Shown: piece after piece, positions 23,463 through 31,496 of the stretch | Layout of the letters: each line of letters starts with the position of its first letter | Numbering within the stretch: position 1 is the stretch's first letter | NCBI RefSeq assembly: GCF_051549785.1 | Contig: NZ_CP189974.1 | Span: 1,302,001 to 1,366,000, forward strand | DNA: 64,000 nucleotides | Direction: 5' to 3' | Origin: Caldatribacterium sp051549785 | GTDB lineage: Bacteria > Atribacterota > Atribacteria > Atribacterales > Caldatribacteriaceae | Notes under the pieces: generated by a model | Told to the model about the DNA's origin: nothing | The model's database searches: none | Seen by the model: the letters and a program-made list of their open reading frames with translations, nothing else | Translations under genes and position numbers: made by a program

Positions 23463-24213
23463 AGCATTTACCGCAGACCTTCACATCCACACTGTCCTAT
23501 CTCCCTGTGCCCGGCGAGACATGCTTCCACACTGTATTGTTCTTGAGGCCTTAGAGAAGGGCCTTGATTGCATCGCGGTGACTGACCACAATGCCTGCGA
23601 CAACGTTGCGGTGACGCTCTCCCTTGGGGAGAGGTTCGGGCTCTGGGTCATTCCCGGTATAGAGGTGGAGACTAAAGAAGAGGTACATCTCCTCGCCTAT
23701 TTTCCTACTCTTGACCACCTTCTGGCTTTCAACCACCTCGTGGAGGAGCATCTTCTCACTTTTCCGCTTGACGCAGAGGTATGGGGAGAGGAGTGGGTTA
23801 TCGGTGAGGAAGGCAACATCGTTGCCAGAAAGACCTCTCTCCTCACAGTCCCTGTGGCTCTTTCCCTTGAGGATGTGGTGGAGGAGGTAGAACGCCGTCA
23901 GGGTGTGGCAGTGCTTGCCCACGTTGACCGGAAAGTGTACAGCGTCTTTTCCCAGCTCGGTTTTCTTCCTCCTGCGCTCCCGGTCAAGGCCCTTGAGATC
24001 TCTCCCGCGCTTTCTCCGAAAGAAGCTCAGGAACGTTTTGCCCTTTCCGGATATCCTCTTCTCTCTTTCTCTGATGCCCATGGGCTTTCGGAAATTGGCC
24101 AGAGAGTGACACTGTTTCAGATGGCCTCTCCTCAGTGGGAGGAGTTGCTCCTCGCCCTTTCGGGGGAAAAGGGACGCGGTGTTGCTCTCTCCAGTGATGA
24201 CAATTGTTTGTAA
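23452..24213 (+). CDS. PHP-domain metal-dependent phosphoesterase
   Basis: A 253-residue PHP-fold protein. Metal-binding motifs are DLHIHT at the N-terminus, the VTDHN motif near residue 45, IPGIEVET, LLAYF, VLAHVDR and SDAHG near the C-terminus. Such proteins hydrolyse nucleotide or sugar phosphates such as pAp or 5'-3' oligonucleotides, but here the substrate is unknown. It is the last gene of the hydrogenase-sensor cluster and overlaps DRTGG-2 by 11 bp. A PHP protein at the end of this set suggests that the sensor output could be breakdown of a small phosphorylated molecule; this is inference. Confidence 0.85.
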   Translation: MSIRAFTADLHIHTVLSPCARRDMLPHCIVLEALEKGLDCIAVTDHNACDNVAVTLSLGERFGLWVIPGIEVETKEEVHLLAYFPTLDHLLAFNHLVEEHLLTFPLDAEVWGEEWVIGEEGNIVARKTSLLTVPVALSLEDVVEEVERRQGVAVLAHVDRKVYSVFSQLGFLPPALPVKALEISPALSPKEAQERFALSGYPLLSFSDAHGLSEIGQRVTLFQMASPQWEELLLALSGEKGRGVALSSDDNCL

Positions 24214-24221
24214 AACAGGTG

Positions 24222-24250
24222 TTCAATTTCCCCTCCCCGGGGTGTATAGT
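24222..24250 (+). promoter_or_regulatory. probable dcw-cluster promoter before mraZ
   Basis: TATAGT (24245-24250, 5/6) with a weak TTCAAT (24222-24227) 17 bp upstream, in the only gap between the PHP gene and mraZ. A start near 24257 would lie inside the MraZ operator. Confidence 0.5.
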
Positions 24251-24253
24251 AGA

Positions 24254-24293
24254 GTGGTTTTTAGGGGAGCAAAGTGGAGGAAGGGGGAGGGGT
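24254..24293 (+). promoter_or_regulatory. MraZ operator: four 10-bp direct repeats
   Basis: Four tandem units of exactly 10 bp each begin with G(T/G)GG at 24254, 24264, 24274 and 24284, directly after the -10 box and up to the mraZ start codon. MraZ is known to bind direct repeats of a TGGG-like core spaced one helical turn apart upstream of its own gene, so this is the expected autoregulatory site. The last unit also supplies the ribosome-binding sequence, so binding could affect both initiation steps. Confidence 0.7.
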
Positions 24294-24725
24294 GTGTTCG
24301 TCGGGCAGTATGCCCATGGGGTCGACGAAAAGGGGCGCATCATCATTCCCAGTGCTTTCCGGGAAAAGCTTGGGGAAAAGGTGTACCTTTCCCGGGGCAT
24401 CGAGCGGTGCATTTTCCTCTATCCTGAGGACTCCTGGGGTAGTCTCTATGCGAAAATTGCCTCTCTTTCCCTTACCAGGAAGGAAACCCGGGATTTTGCC
24501 CGCCTCTTCCTCTCCACGGTAGCCATAACCACCCTGGATGCTCAGGGTCGTATAGCGCTGCCAGCGTATCTTCGCGAGTATGCCCGTATTGGGCGCAAGG
24601 TAGTGCTCATCGGTGTGGGGACACGGGTTGAGATCTGGGGAGAAGAACTGTGGCGGGAGTACGTGAGCACGGTTGAGGAACGTTTTGCCGAGATTTCTGA
24701 ACACATTGTGGATACGGGAATATGA
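24294..24725 (+). CDS. mraZ: transcriptional regulator MraZ
   Basis: A 143-residue DNA-binding protein with two AbrB-like MraZ domains, forming ring oligomers that repress or tune the dcw operon. Seen: FVGQYAHGVDEKGRIIIPSAFREKL in the first half and VAITTLDAQGRIALPAYLREYA in the second, each with the DxKGR/DxQGR core. GTG 24294 is fixed by the family start MFxGxYxHxxDxKGR, though its spacing after GGGAGG is only 3 nt. rsmH overlaps by 4 bp. Confidence 0.94.
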   Translation: MFVGQYAHGVDEKGRIIIPSAFREKLGEKVYLSRGIERCIFLYPEDSWGSLYAKIASLSLTRKETRDFARLFLSTVAITTLDAQGRIALPAYLREYARIGRKVVLIGVGTRVEIWGEELWREYVSTVEERFAEISEHIVDTGI

Positions 24726-25612
24726 CGGTGTTCTTCCACGAACCGGTCATGGTGGAGGAGGTGTGCCACTTTCTCCTCCGGGGAGAGGGAGTCTACGTGG
24801 ATGCTACCGTGGGTGGAGGCGGACATGCCAGAGCCATCCTTGAGCGCCTGGGACCCTCGTCGATGCTTGTGGGGATTGATCGCGACAGAGAAGCTCTGGA
24901 TGTGGCGCGCAAGACTCTTGCGCCCTTTGCTTCGCGAGTACGCCTCGTTCACGAACGGTTTTCTCGCCTCAGAGACGTCCTCGCCCCTCTTGGGGTGCAA
25001 AAGGTGCGGGGAATCCTCTTTGACCTGGGGGTTTCTTCATGGCAGCTTGAACGAAGCGAGCGCGGGTTCAGTTTCCGCAGGGAGGGACCCCTGGACATGA
25101 GGATGGATACGTCGTGGGGGAAAACGGCCTTTGATCTTCTCCATACCCTTTCAGAGGACGAGCTTGCGGAACTTTTCTTCCGTTTTGGGGAAGAACAATA
25201 CGCTCGTCGTATTGCCCGGGCCATTGTCCGTTACCGCAGAAAGAAGCCGATTGCAACCACAACGGAACTCTCGGAGCTCGTTGCTCGTGTTGCCCCGCGG
25301 AGGAAGATTCATCCGGCAACCCGGGTGTTTTTGGCCCTTCGTATCGTGGTGAATGACGAGCTTGGAGAGCTTGAGCGAGCTCTTACCCAGCTTCCCGAGC
25401 TTCTTGAGGAGGGAGGGCGGGTGGTGGTTTTGAGTTACCACTCCCTTGAGGATCGTCTGGTGAAGCGCCACTTTCGGCAGAGTTCTTCCCTTCGGGAAGT
25501 AACCAGAAAGCCCGTGTTTCCCTCACCAGAAGAGGTTCAGCGGAATCCCCGGGCCCGGAGTGCCAGGTTGCGTGCTGCGGAGAGGGTGAGTTTTCTGGAG
25601 GGGAAAGCATGA
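24722..25612 (+). CDS. rsmH: 16S rRNA (cytosine-1402-N4)-methyltransferase
   Basis: Methylates N4 of C1402 in the 16S rRNA decoding site using S-adenosylmethionine. The 296-residue protein has the FHEPVMVEEV start, the SAM site VDATVGGGGHARAIL, GIDRD, FDLGVSSWQL, the SFRREGPLDMRM block and SYHSLEDRLVKRHF near the C-terminus. Normal length, normal position after mraZ. ATGA overlaps link it to genes on both sides. Confidence 0.95.
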   Translation: MTVFFHEPVMVEEVCHFLLRGEGVYVDATVGGGGHARAILERLGPSSMLVGIDRDREALDVARKTLAPFASRVRLVHERFSRLRDVLAPLGVQKVRGILFDLGVSSWQLERSERGFSFRREGPLDMRMDTSWGKTAFDLLHTLSEDELAELFFRFGEEQYARRIARAIVRYRRKKPIATTTELSELVARVAPRRKIHPATRVFLALRIVVNDELGELERALTQLPELLEEGGRVVVLSYHSLEDRLVKRHFRQSSSLREVTRKPVFPSPEEVQRNPRARSARLRAAERVSFLEGKA

Positions 25613-25947
25613 AGCGGATGCGGTGGCTTTGGGGAGGGGCATTGCTGTTTTTCTTTTCGGTAGCCATGTTGTATCTTGGCATGCAGGCTCTGGTCCTTGA
25701 GAAGAGTTTCCTTGTGGCTCAAAAGAGGGTGGTGCTTGAAGACCTTGTCGCAGAGAAGGAACGCCTTGAGTCTGAGGTGGCCACCCTTTCATCCCTTGAA
25801 CGTATCCGTTCCATTGCCGAGCAACGCCTGGGCATGGTGCCTCCAGAGCGCGTTGTATACGCGGTGGTGGGGAAGGAAATCTTGGGGAAAGAAGAGGGCG
25901 AAATTCACGTTGCCTACCATCCGGGGTCAAAGCGCAAAAAAGAGTGA
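25609..25947 (+). CDS. ftsL: FtsL/DivIC-type septum protein
   Basis: A 112-residue bitopic protein: short basic cytoplasmic N-terminus, one transmembrane segment (about residues 8-27), then a leucine-zipper coiled coil (about 38-68) and the RIRSIAEQRLGMVPPERVVY block typical of FtsL/DivIC. It would join FtsQ/DivIB and activate the FtsW-PBP septal synthase. Small FtsL proteins diverge strongly, so the symbol rests on architecture and on the position between rsmH and the penicillin-binding protein gene. Overlaps by 4 bp on its 5' side. Confidence 0.82.
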   Translation: MKRMRWLWGGALLFFFSVAMLYLGMQALVLEKSFLVAQKRVVLEDLVAEKERLESEVATLSSLERIRSIAEQRLGMVPPERVVYAVVGKEILGKEEGEIHVAYHPGSKRKKE

Positions 25948-25949
25948 CG

Positions 25950-27641
25950 ATGCTTTCCCAGAGTTTCATCCGGCGGGCCGCGTTTTTGAGTTCTCTGCTC
26001 TTTTTCCTCCTGGGCGGAGTGGTTTTCCGCCTCTTCTATCTCCAGATTCTCAACCACCACCTGTACCGTGAGGAGGTCCTTCGTCGTTTCACCCTTGATG
26101 AACTCCTTGCCCTCCGGGGAGAAATTTTTGACCGGAACGGTGAGGTGCTGGCCAAGGATGTTGAGGTGCTGACGGTGTATGCCTGTCCCCGCGCTGTTCC
26201 CGACCCCTCTCAAGCCGCAGCCCGGCTGGCACCCCTCCTTGCGGAAGACGAAGAAAGACTGCGCGAGCGGCTATCTGCTCATGCCTCGTTCGTCGTTCTC
26301 CGGGCAGGAGTCCCGTCATCGGTAGGGAACGCACTGAGAGAGGCTCGGGTGGACGGAGTGTACTGGGTTCGGGAAACCCGGCGCTTCTACCCTAAAGCAC
26401 CCCTTTTGAGCGCCGTGCTTGGGTTTGTGGGAAAAGACCGCAAGGGCCTGGAAGGCCTGGAGTACGTGTTCGACAACCTCCTTCGGGGGAAAGACGGGTA
26501 CGTGACTTTTGAGCGCGATGCTCTGGGGCAGGAAATCCCTACGACGGTTACCCTGCATCCCCCTGAAAAGGGGAAGAATCTGCATCTCACCATTGATGCC
26601 ACAATACAGTTCTTCGTCGAAGAGGCACTCGATCGGGCAATGGAAAGGACGAAGGCCAAGCGAGGGGTCATCATCGTGAACGATCCAAAGACTGGGGACA
26701 TCCTTGCGCTGGCTTCCCGTCCGAGCTTTGACAATCGTCGTTTCCAGGAATTTCCCCCTGAAGCCTGGAGGAACTACGCCGTCAGCATGGTGATTGAGCC
26801 CGGTTCGACGGTGAAGCCCCTGGTGCTTGCAGCCGCCCTTGAGGAGAACGTAGTCACTCTGGGGGACACCTTTTATTGCTCCGGGGCAACGCGTGTACAC
26901 AATCACCGGATACGGTGCATCAAGGCTCATGGTCAAGAAAAACTTGAAGACGTGTTGATAAATTCCTGTAACGTTGGTATTATCTCCGTAGCCCAGAGGC
27001 TGGGGAAAGAAAAACTCTACAGGTATCTCAGGGGTTTCGGTTTGGGAGAACGAACGGGTGTTCCTTTCCCGGGAGAAGAAGAGGGCCTTTTGCGTCAGCC
27101 AGAGAAATGGTCTTTGCTTTCCATCGGTGCCATACCTATAGGACAGGAGATGATGGTCACACCCCTGCAGCTTCTTGTGGCTCTTTCGAGCCTTGCCAAT
27201 GGGGGAATGCTCATGCGACCGCGCCTTGTGCAGAGGGTAACGGATGCACTGGGCAATACCCTTGAAGCATTCCCTCCTTCCCCGGTTCGAAGGGTTGTGT
27301 CGGAGAAAACGGCACGTCTTGTGCTCTCCATGATGGAGAAAGTGGTGACTGAGGGAACAGGGAAGAAGGCACAGGTTGTGGGGTACCGCATTGCGGGAAA
27401 GACCGGAACAGGACAGAAAGCCGGTCAGGGTGGGCGGTACGTTCCGGGGGTATACTATTCCTCTTTCGTAGGGTTTTTCCCCCTTCCTGACCCTCGCTTC
27501 GGAGTACTCGTGGTCCTTGATGAACCCCAGGGAGAGTACTACGGTGGAGATATTGCAGCGCCGGTCTTCCAGGAAGTGGCGGAGCGCATTCTCCGGTATC
27601 GAGGGGTTATTCCTGAGCGGGCGGAGGTCGAAGCGTTTTGA
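25950..27641 (+). CDS. septal penicillin-binding protein (FtsI/SpoVD-type transpeptidase)
   Basis: A class B penicillin-binding protein that cross-links septal peptidoglycan, working with FtsW. The 563-residue protein has an N-terminal membrane segment (about 12-32), a dimerisation domain starting with RGEIFDRNGEVLA, and a transpeptidase domain. The three active motifs are Ser286-T-V-Lys289, Ser339-C-Asn341 and Lys484-T-G. No PASTA domains are attached. ATG 25950 is used; GTG 25944, overlapping the ftsL stop, is the alternative. The stop overlaps the murE TTG by 4 bp. Confidence 0.93.
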   Translation: MLSQSFIRRAAFLSSLLFFLLGGVVFRLFYLQILNHHLYREEVLRRFTLDELLALRGEIFDRNGEVLAKDVEVLTVYACPRAVPDPSQAAARLAPLLAEDEERLRERLSAHASFVVLRAGVPSSVGNALREARVDGVYWVRETRRFYPKAPLLSAVLGFVGKDRKGLEGLEYVFDNLLRGKDGYVTFERDALGQEIPTTVTLHPPEKGKNLHLTIDATIQFFVEEALDRAMERTKAKRGVIIVNDPKTGDILALASRPSFDNRRFQEFPPEAWRNYAVSMVIEPGSTVKPLVLAAALEENVVTLGDTFYCSGATRVHNHRIRCIKAHGQEKLEDVLINSCNVGIISVAQRLGKEKLYRYLRGFGLGERTGVPFPGEEEGLLRQPEKWSLLSIGAIPIGQEMMVTPLQLLVALSSLANGGMLMRPRLVQRVTDALGNTLEAFPPSPVRRVVSEKTARLVLSMMEKVVTEGTGKKAQVVGYRIAGKTGTGQKAGQGGRYVPGVYYSSFVGFFPLPDPRFGVLVVLDEPQGEYYGGDIAAPVFQEVAERILRYRGVIPERAEVEAF

Positions 27642-29158
27642 GGGTTCGAGAGTTCCTCTCAAGTTTCTCTTACGTGAAGGCCCGCATTAGGGATTGGGAA
27701 GAGGAAATCGTGGGCATAGCGCAGAATTCAAAAGACGTCCGTCCGGGATACGCCTTTTTTGCTCTTGTGGGAAGTTCCTGTGATGGGCATGCTTTTCTCC
27801 GGGAGGCCGTTGGTCGAGGGGCCCGACTCCTTGTAGGGGAAAGGGAAGAGCCTTTCCTTACCCTGGGGGAAGACATCTCCTGGGTCTGTGTGGAACAGAG
27901 CCGGAAGGCCCTGGCCCTGGCTTCTCACGCCTTCTTCGGCTTCCCCTCCCAGAGAATGCATGTCGTTGGAGTTACGGGGACGAACGGGAAGACCACGACT
28001 TGCTTCCTGATCCAGAGTATTCTCGAAAAAGGCGGGATGCCCTGCGGCCTTCTGACCACGGCCCGGAACATTGTCGGTCCTTTTGAGTGGGAACCCCCTA
28101 ATACCACCATGGAGTCCCTTTTTCTTGCCCAGTCGCTCCGGAAGATGGAAACCCTGGGGATTCGCCACGCGGTTCTTGAGGTTTCTTCTCATGGCCTTGC
28201 GCTGGGGAGAGTGGAGGGTATCCTTTTTGATGCCGCTGTCTTCACCAACATCGTTCCGGAGCATCTTGAGTTCCACAGGACCTTTGAGCACTACTGGCAG
28301 AGCAAAAAAAGGCTTGCAGAAATGGTGGAGGAGAATCTCTCCAAGCCCTTCCCGAGGGTCGTCGTTGCCAACGGGGAAGATGAGCACATTCTTGCCATAG
28401 TTCGTCCTTTAGGGGTTCCCTTTTTGCGTTTTGGCTTCCTTAAGGGGCTCGAGATCCAGGCAGTTCGTGTACAGTGGGATCACGCTTCTTCCACCTTTCA
28501 GGCACTGACGCCCTGGGGACATTTTGAGGTTTTCCTTCCTCTTCCAGGCAAGCATAACGTGTATAACGCTCTTGGGGCGCTTGCTGTGGGTCTTGCCTTT
28601 GGGGTCTGTCAGGAAGCGGTTCAGGAGGGTCTTCGTCATCCCCGAAGGGTTCCGGGGAGGTGGGAGGTCATCGAGGCTCCCCAGGGTTTCAGAGTTATCG
28701 TCGACTTTGCCCATAACTGGCATGGTCTGGAGCATGCTCTTAGGACGGCAAAAGCCCTGAAGCCCCGCCGTCTCATCACCGTCTTTGGGTGTGGTGGGGA
28801 ACGGGACAGGAGCAAGCGTCCTCAGATGGGAAGGGTGGTGGCGGCTTTAAGCGATATCTGCATAGTGACCACAGATAACCCCCGGGGAGAAGACCCCCTG
28901 CAGACTGCACAGGACGCGGTCCAGGGGATTGAGGAAATAGCCAGGGAAAAGCCTGTTGAGTGGTTTGTGGTACTCGATCGAGTTGAGGCTATTCGTCTTG
29001 CCCTTTCCCTTGCCCGGGAAGGAGATGTGGTGTTCCTCGCTGGCAAGGGACCCGAGCGTTTCCAGGTGTACGCTACGAGGAGCATTCCTCACAACGATTA
29101 CGAGGTAACCTGGCGGCTGCTCTTTTCGGAGGGAGGGCGTGATGCGGTTCACCCTTGA
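27638..29158 (+). CDS. murE: UDP-N-acetylmuramoyl-tripeptide synthetase
   Basis: Adds the third residue of the peptidoglycan stem. The 506-residue Mur ligase has an N-terminal UDP-binding domain, the ATP loop VTGTNGKTTT near residue 113, the NTTMES block, a central EVSSHGLALGRV and a C-terminal domain with GCGGERDRSKRP. The recognition motif DNPRGED matches enzymes specific for meso-diaminopimelate, not lysine. The normally conserved DYAHTPD start of the last domain reads DFAHNWHG here. TTG start overlaps the PBP stop; murF overlaps by 17 bp. Confidence 0.95.
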   Translation: MRVREFLSSFSYVKARIRDWEEEIVGIAQNSKDVRPGYAFFALVGSSCDGHAFLREAVGRGARLLVGEREEPFLTLGEDISWVCVEQSRKALALASHAFFGFPSQRMHVVGVTGTNGKTTTCFLIQSILEKGGMPCGLLTTARNIVGPFEWEPPNTTMESLFLAQSLRKMETLGIRHAVLEVSSHGLALGRVEGILFDAAVFTNIVPEHLEFHRTFEHYWQSKKRLAEMVEENLSKPFPRVVVANGEDEHILAIVRPLGVPFLRFGFLKGLEIQAVRVQWDHASSTFQALTPWGHFEVFLPLPGKHNVYNALGALAVGLAFGVCQEAVQEGLRHPRRVPGRWEVIEAPQGFRVIVDFAHNWHGLEHALRTAKALKPRRLITVFGCGGERDRSKRPQMGRVVAALSDICIVTTDNPRGEDPLQTAQDAVQGIEEIAREKPVEWFVVLDRVEAIRLALSLAREGDVVFLAGKGPERFQVYATRSIPHNDYEVTWRLLFSEGGRDAVHP

Positions 29159-30536
29159 GGAAATCAGAGGGGTTACCCAGGCAGAGGTTCTTAGAGTCCT
29201 GGCTACGAGTTTCGAGGGGGTGGCGATTGACTCTCGAAAGTGTCAAAAAGAACAGCTTTTTGTGGCCCTTCGGGGAAGGAGGGTCGATGGCCATGCTTTC
29301 ATTGGTGATGCCCTTAAGCGGGGAGCTTCAGGAGTTCTGGCGGAGCGGTGGGAAGAGGCTGCTGAGACAACGGTTTTTGTGGTTCCCAGTACAGAAGAAG
29401 CGCTTCTTGCCCTTGGAAAGCATGCCTCCTCTCGCCTGAGGGGAGTGAAGATTGGTATCACCGGGACAGCGGGGAAAACCACCTGCAAGCATCTTTTTGC
29501 TCACTGTCTCGGTCAGAGGTTTTCCGTGGCCCTGACGCCCCAGAGCTTCAACACCGTGGTGGGAGTGTCTTCGAGTTTTGCAAACTTTGATGAGCATGCA
29601 GCCTTTGTTGTTGTTGAGGCGGGCATAAGCGAGAAGGGCGAGATGGAGGTTCTCTCAGGGCTCATTCGCCCTGAGGTGGTGGCCTTTACCGCCTTTGGCG
29701 AAGGTCACCTTGAAGGTTTGGGATCGGTCTTAGAGGTTGTCGAGGAAAAGCTGAAGCTTCTGGGAGAGAAGACGCGGAGGGTGTATCTCAATGTGGACCG
29801 GGGGATTCCTGAGGAGCGCAGGGTGAGAGACCTTGTCCCTCAGGCGGAGGTTTTCTCCTTTGGAGCAAGTCAGAGAGCTCGTCTTCGCCTGACCTCTTTT
29901 GAGCTGGATGTTTCCCGCTTGCTCTCGAAGTTCACTGTGGCGTGGGAGGGAACAAATCTTTCCTTCGAAGCCCCGATTCTTGCTTTTGAGGTGGCTGTAA
30001 CGAGTCTTCCTGCCATTCATTTCGCCCTCGAGGCAGGTGTGCCCCTTGAGGAACTTCAGGAAAGTTTGAGGGCTTTTCGAGAGCTCCCCGGGAGGGGAGG
30101 GTTCTTCCGGTGGGGGAGTGGTGTGGTGATCGATGATACCTACAACGCCAATCCCCTCTCGATGCGGAAGGCAGTGAATCTCCTTTCGCGATTTGCTCAG
30201 GGGGGGTATTCGACGTATCTCGTTTTGGGAGATATGCTGGAGCTTGGGGATTTCGCCGGGGAAGCCCACCGGGAAGTTCTTGAGCGCCTTCAGGCCTCAC
30301 CGATCAGGCAGGCCCTGCTTTTTGGCCCTCGCTTTGTGGACATTGCCCGGAGGGAATTTGCCCGCGAGGTCGAACGGGGAAGGTTCGTGATCCTCGCTTC
30401 TTTTGAAGAAGGCAGGACCTTTCTCAGGTCTTTAGCGACTTCCCGGGAGGGATGGGTGGTTCTCCTCAAAGGTTCCCGGGATATGGAGCTTGAGGCGATG
30501 ATGCCGGATGAGTGGAGGAGTGGTTTTGGTGATTGA
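29142..30536 (+). CDS. murF: UDP-N-acetylmuramoyl-tripeptide--D-alanyl-D-alanine ligase
   Basis: Adds D-Ala-D-Ala to the UDP-MurNAc-tripeptide. The 464-residue ligase has DSRKCQKEQLFVALRGRRVDGHAF at the N-terminus, the ATP loop GITGTAGKTT, the carbamylated-Lys neighbourhood and the DDTYNANPLSM motif that starts the third domain. No ddl gene is in this cluster, so its dipeptide substrate is made by an enzyme encoded elsewhere. ATG 29142 is 5 nt after GGAGGG and lies 17 bp inside murE. Confidence 0.95.
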   Translation: MRFTLEEIRGVTQAEVLRVLATSFEGVAIDSRKCQKEQLFVALRGRRVDGHAFIGDALKRGASGVLAERWEEAAETTVFVVPSTEEALLALGKHASSRLRGVKIGITGTAGKTTCKHLFAHCLGQRFSVALTPQSFNTVVGVSSSFANFDEHAAFVVVEAGISEKGEMEVLSGLIRPEVVAFTAFGEGHLEGLGSVLEVVEEKLKLLGEKTRRVYLNVDRGIPEERRVRDLVPQAEVFSFGASQRARLRLTSFELDVSRLLSKFTVAWEGTNLSFEAPILAFEVAVTSLPAIHFALEAGVPLEELQESLRAFRELPGRGGFFRWGSGVVIDDTYNANPLSMRKAVNLLSRFAQGGYSTYLVLGDMLELGDFAGEAHREVLERLQASPIRQALLFGPRFVDIARREFAREVERGRFVILASFEEGRTFLRSLATSREGWVVLLKGSRDMELEAMMPDEWRSGFGD

Positions 30537-31491
30537 CCCTGTCGTGTGTGGAGGGTTGAGAATCGCTTGCTCCTGGCTTCTGGGGATGGTCCTTTTTCCT
30601 TTATTCATCCGCTGGCAGCGGCGGAAATCCCTCGGCCAGAAGATTAAAAAAGAGGGGCCGGCAATCCACCTCCACAAGGAGAACACGCCGAGTATGGGTG
30701 GGGTCATTGTGGTCCTTGTGGCCTTCCTTGTGGCTTTTCTCTGGTCTCCGGTACCGGATTTCTTCCCCTATATTCCTCTGCTCTCTGGTTTTTTCCTCCT
30801 TGGGTTCCTTGACGATTACTGGAAGAGCGTTCTTGGACACCCCTGGGGCTGGAAGGCCCGATATCGCTTCATCCTTGAAGTGCTTCTTGCCTGCGGGGTG
30901 GTGTGGTGGGGAAGGGCTTCCTTTCCTCCTGCCTTGGCTGTTCCTTTCACGAGTAAGGTGATTGCTCTCACGCCGACCTCTTTTTTCCTCTACGGTGTAC
31001 TGCTCATTGTGGCGTCCTGTAACGCCTTTAACATTGCTGACGGGCTGGACGGTCTTGCGGCAGGTTGCGGTATTCTCACACTTCTTTTCTGGGGGGTTCT
31101 TCTTGAGCTTTTGCACCGGTCCTCCTTTGCTGCGCTTGCCTTTGCTTTTGCAGGTGGACTTTTTGCCTTTCTCTGGTTTAATTGCTGGCCAGCTGAAATC
31201 TTCCTGGGGGACTCAGGGTCTTTGCCCATCGGGGCCCTCATAGGGATTCTGGCGCTGGCCTCCGGACATTCGCTGCTCCTTGTCTTTTCCGGAATCGTTT
31301 TTGTCATAGACACGCTCTCGGTCATTCTTCAGGTCCTGAGCTTCCGGGTTTTTGGGAAAAGAATTTTTCTTATGAGTCCTCTCCACCATCATTTTGAGCT
31401 ACGGGGAGAGAAGGAAATGCGGGTTACCGTTCGTCTGTGGATAGTCCAGGCGCTGGGGGTTCTTCTCGCCTCCGTCGGTTTTTGGAGGTGA
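30529..31491 (+). CDS. mraY: phospho-N-acetylmuramoyl-pentapeptide-transferase
   Basis: Moves phospho-MurNAc-pentapeptide to undecaprenyl phosphate, giving lipid I at the inner face of the membrane. About ten hydrophobic segments and the MraY motifs are present: HxxKxxTPSMGG (IHLHKENTPSMGG), FLDDYWK, NAFNIADGLDGLA, FLGDSGSLPIGA and the LHHHFEL loop. The start is not certain. GTG 30529 is about 9 nt after GGAGGAG; TTG 30526 and ATG 30508 are in frame. It overlaps the murF stop. Confidence 0.94.
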   Translation: MIDPVVCGGLRIACSWLLGMVLFPLFIRWQRRKSLGQKIKKEGPAIHLHKENTPSMGGVIVVLVAFLVAFLWSPVPDFFPYIPLLSGFFLLGFLDDYWKSVLGHPWGWKARYRFILEVLLACGVVWWGRASFPPALAVPFTSKVIALTPTSFFLYGVLLIVASCNAFNIADGLDGLAAGCGILTLLFWGVLLELLHRSSFAALAFAFAGGLFAFLWFNCWPAEIFLGDSGSLPIGALIGILALASGHSLLLVFSGIVFVIDTLSVILQVLSFRVFGKRIFLMSPLHHHFELRGEKEMRVTVRLWIVQALGVLLASVGFWR

Positions 31492-31496
31492 GTTCG

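Noticed and set aside
26316..27662. 448-codon open frame on the minus strand
   Set aside because: It is antisense to the penicillin-binding protein gene and has no domain signature.
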